Source: Cercospora beticola
Taxonomy: Eukaryota; Ascomycota; Dothideomycetes; Mycosphaerellales; Mycosphaerellaceae
Length of the DNA stretch: 64,000 nucleotides
Reading direction: 5' to 3'
Assembly: GCF_033473495.1 (NCBI RefSeq)
Contig: NC_088939.1
Location: 2,418,001-2,482,000, forward strand
Shown: piece after piece, positions 20,584 to 31,204 of the stretch
Numbering within the stretch: position 1 is the stretch's first letter
How the letters are laid out: every line of letters begins with the position of its first letter
Notes under the pieces: generated by a model
Database searches by the model: none
What the model saw: the letters and a program-made list of their open reading frames with translations, nothing else
What the model was told of the DNA's origin: nothing
Program-made: the position numbers and the translations under genes

Positions 20584-22631
20584 AGCAAATCAGAGATGCA
20601 AACGAGACAAAGACCCAGCTCAAACGCAGTTCAGCCATGCGCAAGACAGTGCGGTTCACACCAAGCACGAATCTGGGCAGTGAGAAGGACGAGGTCTCGC
20701 CAAAAGAGCCTGCAGACACGGACATCTTCACTCAGTCACCACATGCTTCTCGCGGTAGCGTTTCTTCTATCGACTTTCCGGACCATCTCCGGCCTATTCT
20801 TCCCATTGAAATGGAGCAGACTACTGTCGAAATTCTACAACCTGTGACTTATTCACCGGATTCTCCTGGGAACATAGATGAGAGGATCACGGCTGCGATC
20901 AAGACTGGTATTATTCGCTCGGATACGGTTAGGCATAAAGTTGGAGTGCTGGAGTATTCGCATCGGGCTCTTCCACAGGTTCCGCAGGTTCCTCAGAATC
21001 CTCAGGCTGGTCGCAACGAAGGTGCTGAATTGCAGATTGATACTGAGTCTCACAAGCGGAATCTCAGTACCTCGTCAGTTACGGATCAGCCTCGCAGGAA
21101 GAAGACAGGGTCATCAGGAAGCAGAGAGATTTATTTCACGCCAACGGATGTGAATTCTACGAGGATTTTCTTGTCGAGTCCGTTGAATAGTCCGACGTTG
21201 CCGTTGGAGTTTGGTGGAGAGAGTGAAGATGATTTGCCTACTCCGAGAGCTACTGTTGCGGCTTCGCTTACACGGCCTCCGAGCGCCATATTCGTTGGAC
21301 AATCTCTCGATGAGGCAGAGGCGAAGCATGGGGATGTCAAAGACAAGCCAGAGGATACACTGGAGCAGGAACAAAGTCCTCGACAGGCGGCTATCCAGAT
21401 CACACCCGAACAGCTTGACAAGCTTGTCGTAGCGCTTGCTCAGTCGAAGCTCGTACGCAAACACTTGTCAAAGGACTGGTTCGATTTGGAGGGAGTTCCT
21501 GACAGTGACAGCATTGTATCATCGTTCAGCGATGTGTCTTTGCCAACGCTTACTTCCGCTTCCAGCTTATATTCTCGACAGAATACAGATTCACCCCCTC
21601 TGAACGATGGAGCCCAGCCACCTCGATATTCACTCGAAGACCCTCATCTTGAGCAGGCAAAGCGTGAAATCACTCATGCGCCTAGGACTTCAGGAGGAAT
21701 CCTGATCTGCGATCCCAAGATCTATGGCACTCCTGCGAAATTTGCATCTATTGTTCATAAAAGCGCATTGGGGAGCCGCACCTTCCTCACAGCACCAGAC
21801 AGCAGCGAAGTCGAATGCTCGCTCCGCGTCGCACCGGCTTCTTCGGCCAACGCAAATGTGCGAGTATTCTTAACATGCGTCAACCAGATCGTCGACCGCA
21901 AATCCGGGAAACAAGCCTCCATCCTCTCCGCCGAAATCGACGTGACAGAACGCATCGCCAAAGCAGCACTTTCAGAACTCGCAGAGGGAACCTCAATCCT
22001 CGTGGAAGACATCGGCATCTGTGCTTCTCCCACTGCCACGACCACAGTAACAAAACGTCCTTCCAGCATCACACCCGACGTTCGCTCCAGCATCCTCAGC
22101 TCCAACTCTTCATTGATCGACTGGCTGGCCATAGCAGACGATCTCCAAGCCCGCGATCAAATCGCCTCCATGATCGAGACTGCAGTCTCCGTCCTCCACA
22201 ACCTCTCATCCGAGACTGCCTCCCCTTGCACCCACGACCTCCTCATCCATCTTTCTCGCCTCGCAGACCAACACCACGACCTCCTCATCCTCCGCCCAAC
22301 ATCATACCATGCAGATGGAATCATGCCACACACCATCAAAATCCCCCACTGCTCTCGTAGGATCTTCGAAGACTGGTATACCGACCCTCGAGGCTCGCAA
22401 GCGGGAGAGAAAATTGGAGAGTCGCAGGCCGCGAGGATGTTTCAGAGGGGTATTGTCACTTCTGTGGCGAAACGGGCGCGCGAGAAGGAGAGTTTTAAGA
22501 TTGAGGTTTTTTGGGAGAAAGGTGGGAGGATGAGGCAGGTTTTGAGAATTGTGCCCATGGCTGGTGGAGAGGATGGGGAGGAGAGGATTTGGTGCTGTTT
22601 TGTTTTGGGGGAGAGGGATTTGAGTGAGTGA
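20448..22631 (+). CDS. Polyglutamine protein with PAS-like segments, unknown function
   Basis: Single-exon gene of 727 residues. Residues 35-45 are an uninterrupted run of 11 Gln, encoded by a CAG-rich tract. Residues 50-400 are polar, Ser/Pro-rich and probably disordered. Two more ordered parts follow. About 412-505 (GGILICDPKIYGTP, VFLTCVNQIVDRKSGKQ, LSAEIDVTERI) resembles a degenerate PAS fold, ending in the DVTE signature common in PAS domains. About 635-718 (FEDWYTDPRGSQAG, FKIEVFWEKGG, IWCCFVLGE) may be a second. No kinase, DNA-binding or membrane segment is visible. The adduct Cys of LOV domains is absent, so light sensing is not suggested. Family assignment is tentative, but the gene itself is well supported. 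Confidence 0.7.
20550..20582 (+). repeat. CAG trinucleotide tract (polyglutamine)
   Basis: Eleven consecutive Gln codons, nearly all CAG, inside the 20448-22631 gene, with further interrupted Gln codons on each side. Such tracts vary in length by slippage. Confidence 0.9.
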
Positions 22632-22756
22632 TTTGTGCGGAGAGATGATGGTATGAGTTTATCTATTGATGTGATGGAAATCGATCTGTGGTGTCTGTAT
22701 TTGCTTCCGTGCCGTCGTAATTTTTGTGAGCCTTTGATGTGTGTCAGGTGTGGTGG

Positions 22757-24819
22757 TTAGCCGAGCATCAGGAAAAGTAGTGCCAGAGCAGAGCTCAACC
22801 AGGCGAGCTGATTTCCTGACAGCGTTGATGCTATGCCAGTGTAGATCGCTGGTCCGCTCGAGGCAGTCTGGTTTGCATTGGTACCTTGGTCTCCTTGCTG
22901 GTCCCACTCAGCTCGACACTTCGCAATCACTTCAGGAAACAACAGTGTCGAGTTCGCATCGACCACAATCCAGTTACAGATCTCAGCCGTACCATTCACG
23001 AGCGTTTCGATCTGCTCTGGCTGGCATGTGTCGGAAGGCGCGTATGTGTAACAGTATGTCAATTTCTGACCCGTAGGCTCCAACTGAACATATGGATCAT
23101 TGCGTCCTGTGCTTGTATAATTTCCCGCCGTCGACTCCAGACCCGTCGCCAGATCGAGATTAAACAATGCCCGCGTAAAGACTTTGTACGCGGTTTCTGG
23201 TTGGTATGCTGGGATTTCGTGGCCAGCCTGGTACGTGCGAACGAAGGACAGATTGCCATATTGTCGGACAAGCCCGCCGACGTAAGAACCGTTGGTCTGG
23301 ATGTCGGCGTACTGTGCTTCAGCATATCCCGCTGAACCAGTCCAGTTGATCGCTTTCGCAACGGCATCTCCGCTGTTCCAAGGACAGGCGAAATCAAGAT
23401 CTCCGTGAACAATCGACACTTTGATTCCATTGTCGAGTAGAAAGCCGAGATCATCGAGCCATGAGTCACGAGGATAGTCACCAATGCTTCGATAAGCACG
23501 AGAGGCTTGTGGGCTACTGCCAGTCCAGTTGAGTGGCACTCCGAGCTCAGCTTGAACCCATTCACGATTCAAGAAACCCTCATGGAAAGGCGCTGGGAAC
23601 GGCGCTGGAGTCACAGTAGAGATGTCGTAGTAGTTGAGTCCAGAATAATCGAGGTAGGGATCGCGCACATATCGTGTGCACCACGTTTCGGCCTCCTCGC
23701 AAATCTCGTTTACGGTAGTGTTGATACCAAGATTCCCGGGGTCAGAGATCGCAGCGATGTCGCGACAGTCTTGGATTTTCTGCAAACATTCGGGTACTGA
23801 TGCAGTCATGTTGTTGTAGATCGTCTCATTCACGGCTTCGATACCGTAGCCATTGCCTCGAAACGCCATCTCCGGATAGTATGGCCATTGAACATAGCGG
23901 TCGATGCAGCCAGATATCATCATGAGTGTGTCGAGATGGATAATGAATTGCTCGCCCTCGGTGCCTTCCCAGGTGCCATTCTCTATGCGCTGATTCTGCT
24001 CTTCGAAGAACGCCATCATTGCCGGCCCATATCTACCACCGTACGATTGAGCGGCCAGACTGACCCGAGTGTCATTAGGTTGGTAACCCGGGAATTCTTG
24101 AAACCAGGCTTGTGCGAAGTGCCATGCAGAAATAGCACCATTCTGAGATCCAAACGCTGTGTTCTCCCAGATACGACTGGGAAAAGTGCCCGTAAGAAGG
24201 GTGGTGTTTTGCGGCGGTACAGGGTCTGTCTCGTTGAGTAATGTCACAGTGTTGTTGATCAAGTTCCTCGTCACATTCTGCAGAGTGTCGTAGGAGAAGC
24301 CAACTTGGACTGGCTGGTCGAGGTACAACATGTTTACTTCGTTGTTCCAACTCCACTCTGCCAATCGGGTAGAATTTGAGTCGGCGTTGACAAAGCATGG
24401 TCCGTTCTCAGCGAACAGGCCGAACATGCTAGAGCTACCTGGGCCACCGTTGAGCCATATGGAGAGTGGGGCATTGATTGGATCATTTCGTGCTTCGAAG
24501 AACCAGAAAAAGGTATTGATGGGATAGTCCTGTCCTTGGCCGAGTGCTGCAGTTCCTGGAGGCAGATGTACATGTCCCGAGTAAGATCGCACGCCCGGCG
24601 TGGTCTCACAGATGTCATTCTAAGAAACAGGAGTATCAGTGCTGCTCTCACTGCTTTACACTCGTCATGTGATTGTACCTCTTTGTAGCTGATGGTAATG
24701 CCCTCGCCGAAACGCGACTCCAAGACTTTCACGCCAATTGGCTTTGCTGGAAACTGAGCCGTGGTCGGCGACAGAAGTGCAAACAGCACAAGAGCTGTGC
24801 GTTTTAGCAGCAACGACAT
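22757..24819 (-). CDS. Secreted serine carboxypeptidase (S10), probable GPI anchor
   Basis: Two exons, 24819-24679 and 24619-22757, with a 59-nt intron, give 667 residues. Residues 1-21 are a signal peptide. The alpha/beta-hydrolase body has the S10 substrate-binding loop [20 protein letters not shown]. The catalytic triad is S239 ([10 protein letters not shown]), D456 ([10 protein letters not shown]) and H514 (QAGHEIP). The residue before the catalytic Ser is Gln, where yeast carboxypeptidase Y has Glu. Many N-glycosylation sequons are present, and the last 20 residues are hydrophobic ([16 protein letters not shown]), suggesting a GPI anchor at the cell wall or membrane. It should trim C-terminal residues from extracellular peptides. 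The gene is convergent with the polyglutamine gene, 125 bp away. Confidence 0.92.
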
Positions 24820-26275
24820 GTTGGGCTAAAGACGGACGCAATGGAACTGTTCACAGAGCGCATATCATACTGGTGCTCTTCCTTTTCATATGTACTGTCT
24901 CCTCTTCCACTGGGTGCAGTCCATGCACGCAAGCATGTGCTACCCTGCCACATCGCGGCAGGGAGCGGGCCTGAGAGATCTATTGCGGAAGGTCAACAGG
25001 CTCGCCCCACAGCCAAGTGAAGTCGGTGCGGGCCATGCTCTTGGGCCGGCTGCAGCAACGCATTTCGAAAGGACCAATCCGATGTGAAGAATGTATGAAA
25101 GAAAGGCTGACGAGGATTGGATTACCACGGAAGTCACGGCTGGATCAAATGGATATTGTAACTTCTTCTTTCAAACAACCAGTGAAGAGGCGCACAATCA
25201 GCACACTGCCCGATCCGAGCCATACCAGGGGGTGCCAGTACCAGCACATTTTTCGTGCAAGGTGCAGTGACGCGTGCGGCGATGCTTGAATGTGCCAACG
25301 ACTGTGCCACCGCGGTAATAGGAATACTGGCCAGCCGAGCAGTCTGATGAGGCGAAGTGCAGTGCGGCAATAAACGAGTGAAGAGCTTCGGTGTTCGGTG
25401 GCAATTGCCGCGAACAGTGGACAGGAACAAATCCTTGTCTGACATGTCTTGGCGCGTGGAACGTGCTTGCTTCAGTTGTCCGGCTCATCCTTTCCTACAT
25501 ATTCGTCTCGAGAATTGCACAGTTTTCCAGTTTCCTCCACTGCCATCATGGACACTCTGTACTTTCACGCAGATGACATTCGGAAGACACAGCAAACGCC
25601 GTCGGTTACTGATGAATTGGCTCAGAGCATTACTGCCTTGGCCATACATAGGCAGCACAACGCCCAGCATGCGCCGCGCCACCGTTCCTGAGGGGAATAA
25701 CAGCGCGGTATGCCTTTTGTGGCATGCCCATCCAGAAACCTGCAGAGACTCGAGCAGTCGCAAACTGCTTCAAGATCTTCCACGAAGCACGACGGACCAC
25801 TCCCCAGCGTGGAAAACCGTGAAGCTCGAAGCTGTGCTCGCCGACGAAGCAGAACCGCCCGTGGGGATACTATGAGCCTTTTCCCCTCTGGCAACAATGG
25901 TCCTGCACCCGTAAGAGCCTTGCGGCTGCCCATATCATGTGCTCCTTCTGTCCGCGGCCGCTCAGGAGGTCAAGACTCGTGGCGTGCCATGAGCCTTGGC
26001 CGACCACTTCACAGGCAGGATGAACTTTTTCGCGACTTGGTTGAGCCTACCTTTGCATCTAGCAGACAATCTGTGCAACAGTGCGTCAAAGAAATCGGCA
26101 ATAGATCCACCGTTTCCATTCACCGCGTCACTAGAAACCTGGGGACCCCGCGATGTCGACATGCATCCTCTGTTAGCCCTTGCCGTATATAATGTAGGTC
26201 TATCACATCAGACTTCGACCGTCCAAGACCGTTCGCGTCTCTCCTTTCTTTTGGATACGCGCAACTCTCGAAAAG
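24820..26275. other. Divergent intergenic region
   Basis: About 1.46 kb between the carboxypeptidase and the transporter. A short ATG frame at 25548-25691 (47 residues) starts in a gene-like manner, but it stops quickly and I cannot extend it by splicing. A TATA-like element lies at 26186-26193. Otherwise nothing is recognised. Confidence 0.45.
26186..26193 (+). promoter_or_regulatory. TATA-like element of the MFS gene
   Basis: TATATAAT about 83 bp upstream of the transporter ATG, a plausible distance for a fungal core promoter. Assigned by sequence and position only. Confidence 0.35.
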
Positions 26276-28141
26276 ATGACCACACGCCACGAGCAAGCAG
26301 AGATATCAGAAAAGCCGGCTACAAGTCCAGTGCCATCATACAATGGCACTGTCACTGAGAAGCCGGATCCAGCGACCACAGCACTAGCCGTACCGCCCAC
26401 CGACAATGCTGAGCTGCAGTCATTCTATACAGAATTCGCAACAAAAGATGCAGAATGGCGCAAATCTTTCGAAAAAGCGCTGGTGTGGAAAATCGACATT
26501 CGTCTGTTGCCTCTGCTGGTCATCATGTATTTGAACAATTTTCTCGACAGATCTGCGCTCGCTCAAGCTCGCCTCGGGACACTAGAGGAAGATCTCAACA
26601 TGACTGGGACGGACTTCAACCTGGTGGGTAAATTCAGCGACGGATGGCCAGGCGTGTTCACTGATCTCTTACCGGCTCACAGGCAACATCAATTCTCTTC
26701 GTTGGCTACTTGACGATGCAACTGCCCAGTAATCTGCTCATCACGCGTGTCCGGCCCTCGTGGTACCTAGGCATTGTCATGGCCGTCTGGGGCATCATAT
26801 GTGCTCTAGCGGCAGTGGTGCAGAATTTTACAGGACTTCTTGTTATTAGAATCTTCCTCGGAATAGGTAAGTGTTCTACTTGTCCAAGATTTCAGGTACT
26901 AAACCTTCTCAGCTGAGGCGCCATTCTTCCCTGGAGCAATTTTCTTGATGAGCTGTTGGTATAACAGAGCAGAATTGACTGCGAGAGTCGCGTGGTTCTA
27001 TAGTGGAGTTTCACTCGCGAACATGTTTGGAGGCCTTATCGGAGCTGGAGTGCTGGGCAACATGGAAGGCGCCTTGGGCATCGCTGGATGGCGTTGGTAA
27101 GAGTGATCAGGTCTTGCAGACGGGAGCCATGACTAATTTGGCCTACAGGCTCTTCATTATCTCGGGTGCAATTACTGTGTTTTTTGCCATCATCTGTATA
27201 TTCATCTTGCCCGACTTTCCAGCAACAACAAAATGGTTGACACCCGAAGAGAAGGCGTTCTCCCAGTGGCGCATGGCTCTCGACGCCAGTGAAGACGACG
27301 ATAACGAATCGACCTCGCTCTGGACTGGACTGAAGCTGGCCTGCTTGGATTACCGGCTATACATCTTCCTCTTGCTCCAGCACATGTCAACACTGGTCAG
27401 TGGAGATCTACTCGCTTCCAGTCTGATTGCTGACCCCTTGAACAGAGCATGACGTTCCAATACTTTTTCCCTTCGATCATCCAAACTCTTGGTTTTGGAA
27501 ATATAGCGACACTGCTCATTACGGTATGTGAAAACCGCGTCAGCTGCTTTTGAGGTGACTGACAGCATCTAGGCACCGGTCTGGTTCGTGGCCTTTCTTG
27601 CCTCTGTCATCACGACGTGGACAGCAGCTCGCACTGGAGATCGACATATCCACATCATCTGTCTGCTCTTAGTCTCATGCGTTGGAAATGCCATCGTGAC
27701 TGGCACTCTGAACACTGGTGCCCGATTCTTCGCAATGTTTTTGGTAAGCTCTGATGCTGCATAGTTTCCAGTGAAGAGGACTAATCACAATTGCAGATGC
27801 CGCTTGGAGCCGTGCCAGCCTTCACCATCATCGTGGCATGGGTGGCCAACTCATTCATCCGCCCAACAGTCAAAAGATCCGCGGCCATTGCGATTTGTAA
27901 CACCATGGGCAATGCTGCAACAATATATGGTGCATACATGTACCCTGCAAGCGATGGTCCACGGTATATTCCAGGTGGCGCCTCTACGGCCATAATTTGC
28001 TTGATTGTGGCGCTGCTCGCTTTCATCTTGAGACTGGTGCATATCAAAGAGAACAAGAAGCTTGAGCGGATTGAGAGCGAGGGAGCTGTAAATCTTGCCG
28101 AGGGAGAACGTCGAGGACAGGGATTCCGATATGTATACTGA
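26276..28141 (+). CDS. MFS anion:cation symporter (allantoate permease/Dal5 type)
   Basis: Seven exons (26276-26623, 26683-26866, 26913-27096, 27149-27395, 27446-27523, 27573-27743, 27797-28141), with introns of 46-59 nt, close in frame to 518 residues. The sequence has the layout of the ACS branch of the major facilitator superfamily: a soluble N-terminus ending in LPLLVIMYLNNFLDRSALAQA, then paired helices including FLGIAEAPFFPGAIF and WRWLFIISGAITVFF. A charged central loop (EDDDNES) separates two halves, with a second set of helices to about residue 490. Fungal members carry allantoate, nicotinate, pantothenate or related organic anions; the substrate is not predictable. Bleomycin hydrolase follows on the same strand but has its own promoter. 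Confidence 0.9.
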
Positions 28142-28546
28142 TGGCCTGATGGTACGAAGTCTTGGACACAATGTACGATCGACGAACAGTACAATCAACC
28201 TCTCCACGTCAATCTCCGTCCTTTTCGTCTTGCGTATTGCTATACAACAAGAATATCAGATGAGCTATGCAAGTTGGAAGCAAGCTGAAGAGAGCGTTCG
28301 GCAACCGGGGGGCGTTCCGGCATCTCGCGCCGTGCCTCCCCAAAGCTGTTAAAGTTCACGCTACGCCTGAGCACGAGGCAATCGCGTTATCAAGCAGGCC
28401 CCCACCTTAATGGCCACGGGTTGTAGATGCTGGATCTCATAGTATCGGTCAGCTGCCATCCTACACTTACTCCTACGTATCTAGCACCCAGTATTCAACC
28501 CAGTATTCATCATCTTATCTGAGATATCTTGTCCCTCACAATCATC
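28142..28546. other. Intergenic region
   Basis: About 405 bp between the transporter and bleomycin hydrolase, presumably terminator plus promoter. No motif stands out. Confidence 0.5.
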
Positions 28547-30172
28547 ATGGGCAGCGCAGAATCCATCCCCGTCGTGCCTCAAGCCCGCACTGCACCTCAT
28601 CGTGAGCGACGCGTCCCACGCGAAGCTCTCATAGAGAGCTTTGACGAGAAGTTCGATGCTCTGAAGATCGATCACGCCCACAGCAGCTCCGTAGAAAGAA
28701 TCATCTTCCCCTCTCATGGCAACTCGGAACATGTAGACGCAGCTGCGACCCGCGACTATGTCCTCAAAGTGCTCAAAGATCCCAAGAACAGACTCGGACT
28801 TTCGGCTCTATCGGCGAATAACCCAGCATCGATCTTGGAGAAGCCCTCGACTTTGATCAGGGATACACAGTATTTCAATGTTAAAATCCCGCATGAGGGC
28901 TCGCCGGTAGGAGAAGGACTTGGTGCTGTGTGGATGTAGATGTGTGTGCTGATCGGTTTAGGTGACGAATCAACGGAGTAGTGGACGATGCTGGATCTTT
29001 GCTGCCACGAATGTTTTCCGAGTTGCGATTCAGCAAAAATACAATATTAAGAGCTTTGAGCTGTCGCAGGCATATCTCTTCTTCCATGATAAAGTGGAGA
29101 AGGCGAATTACTTCTTGGAGTCGATCTTGGACACAGTTGATGAGGATGTCGACAGTCGGCTCATTGGTGCTTTGAATGCGAGTCCTGTAGGCGATGGTGG
29201 ACAATGGTATGCAATTGCAAGACATTTCCAGAGATTTGGCGAGACTCGTGCTGACGTTTGCTCGATGTTAGGGATATGATCGTCAATCTGGTCAGCAAGT
29301 ACGGCATCGTGCCTCAGACTCTTTACCCGGATTCTTGGAATGCCCAGAACAGTTCCATCATGGACCGAACGTTGACCACAAAGCTGCGAGAAGATGGTCT
29401 GCGCCTGCGCGCGTTGAAGGCTCGTTCGGCGTCTTCAGCTAAAATTGCAGAAGCCAAAGAGAAGATGATGCAGGACGTTGTTCGCATCCTCACCCTTTGC
29501 CTTGGACCTCCTCCTGCGACGGATGAGAGGTTTACCTGGGAATTTTACGATGCCAACAACAATTTCAAAACAGTAACTCTGACGCCCCAGGAGTTCGCTG
29601 ATACCACTCATGTCAAGAGATTTATCTCTCTGGTCAACGATCCACGAAACGAATACAACCGTCTTCTCACAGTCGATCATTTGGGCAACGTTTGGGATGG
29701 AAGACCCATCACATACGTCAACGTCGACATCAATACCCTCAAGAAGGCCTGCGTGGCTATGTTGAAGAAAGGCTTGCCCATCTTCTTCGGCTCTGACGTG
29801 GGCAAGCAATCTGATTCTCGCGCAGGTATCATGGATACTGATCTGGTCGACTACGAACTCGGCTTCAATGTCAAACTTGGTCTGTCCAAGGCCGAGCGAC
29901 TACTCACTGGCGAGAGCGCCATGACACACGCCATGGTGCTTACTGCTGTACATCTAGACGAGAACAACGAACCTGTCCGCTGGCGAGTGGAGAACAGCTG
30001 GTCGGAGACTGCTGGTACGGATGGATATTTTGTCATGTCGGACAAGTGGCTCGATGAATTTGTGTATCAGGCTGTTGTCGACCCTAGTGTGTTGGACAAG
30101 AGTGTTAGGGACGTTCTGAAGCAGGAGCCAAAAGTACTTCCACTTTGGGACCCGATGGGGGCTTTGGCATAG
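28547..30172 (+). CDS. BLH1: Bleomycin hydrolase (peptidase C1B)
   Basis: Three exons (28547-28906, 28962-29206, 29272-30172) give 501 residues, close to the usual length for this family. The papain-like catalytic residues are C130 (NQRSSGRCWIFA), H421 (AMTHAMVLTAV) and N443 (WRVENSWSE). The region between has the large insert typical of the self-compartmentalised hexameric cysteine aminopeptidase called Blh1/Lap3 in yeast. That enzyme degrades peptides, hydrolyses homocysteine thiolactone and inactivates bleomycin in the cytosol. The C-terminal tail (WDPMGALA) is of the kind that reaches into the active-site cleft. No signal peptide. Nothing is missing, and confidence is high. Confidence 0.95.
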
Positions 30173-30652
30173 AAGTGGCAAGCCAGCAGGCGTGCAAGAC
30201 TTGTGGCATTTGTTCTTCGCGGCTCGCGTCTTCATCGTGCAATACCACCTGGCCGGTCTTACCATATAGATATGATAAATGAATGCAACGACGATATTTT
30301 TCGATGGACGCTCTTTGCTCCCTGCGTAGACTTCTCGTTCATACTCTCGAACTCATGTAAAGCCGACCTCGATCAACTGCATATGCCCTAGGCAAGTAGT
30401 CCTTGCCATTGCGCAACAGAGTTGGCACAGCCATTGTTAGAGTAAGACGCACTGCCAGTGTTAGGCTCATGATAGGATATTCCAGGCTCGAATCTGTGTT
30501 TTACGACTTGGCAGTAGCAAATGCTGTAGAGCTCTCCACTATTGAAGCCGGTGCTACATGGCTAACCAAGGAGCGTGATGATTCATTGCCTCTGAACACG
30601 GAGCACCTCGATTAGAGAAGCAAATATGGGAACACGGCCACCGATCCGATGA
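30173..30652. other. Intergenic region
   Basis: About 480 bp downstream of bleomycin hydrolase. Only short open frames without motifs are seen. Confidence 0.45.
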
Positions 30653-31204
30653 TTATTTCATGTCAATCATGCTTGATCTGGTAATCGCATACCAGATGAG
30701 ATGCGGAACAACGACAGGTTCGAGCTGGCGATCTATTAGGAACAGCTTGTTACGGCGGTGCAACGAAGCCAGATCGTCCGATGGCCCGTGGACAACACAA
30801 GGTGGCCGCAGATGAGAAGCTTGATTGCGAGAAAAGTGCTTCTGGAAGACATCTGGATGTTCCAGAAAGAGGCCTGCCAAGTTTGAGGCGAGATCTCCTG
30901 TTCGAGCAATTGCACAGTGTATAGCGCAGTAACACTCGGCACAGTCGAGCCGCTCCATGCAGAGGTTAATGCTATACTGTAGCCTAGTGTCACTAGCTTG
31001 ATCTGAGGCGCATCTTACGAAAAGAGATGTTGCGTCGTCATCATCGTAATTGATCATCGCTCTGACGTGCCGCGAATTATATGGTATGCCATGAGCGATG
31101 AGGAAGGATACCGGTGTTCCGACAGTACGCTCGTCGCTGTTGTATAACAGCGCTCTGACTCCGTACAGTGCTGTGAATGCACGGTTGGCGAATGGCACTA
31201 TCAT
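30653..31204 (-). CDS. Hypothetical ORF, weak
   Basis: Open frame of 183 residues from the ATG complementary to 31202-31204; the frame extends 18 codons further upstream only to a GTG. I do not recognise it. It is moderately Cys-rich around CMERLDCAECYCAIHCAIA, otherwise mixed in composition, with no signal peptide or membrane helix. It is the only candidate in a 3.6-kb gene-poor stretch. It may be a diverged fragment or a chance frame. Confidence 0.25.
   Translation of the reverse strand: MIVPFANRAFTALYGVRALLYNSDERTVGTPVSFLIAHGIPYNSRHVRAMINYDDDDATSLFVRCASDQASDTRLQYSINLCMERLDCAECYCAIHCAIARTGDLASNLAGLFLEHPDVFQKHFSRNQASHLRPPCVVHGPSDDLASLHRRNKLFLIDRQLEPVVVPHLIWYAITRSSMIDMK

Noticed and set aside
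25357..25875. 172-codon plus-strand ORF between the carboxypeptidase and the transporter
   Set aside because: No motif, irregular composition and overlapping alternative frames; it looks like chance.
28907..28939. Unspliced end of the first bleomycin hydrolase exon
   Set aside because: Reading through gives a premature stop. Removing 28907-28961 restores the catalytic-Cys motif.
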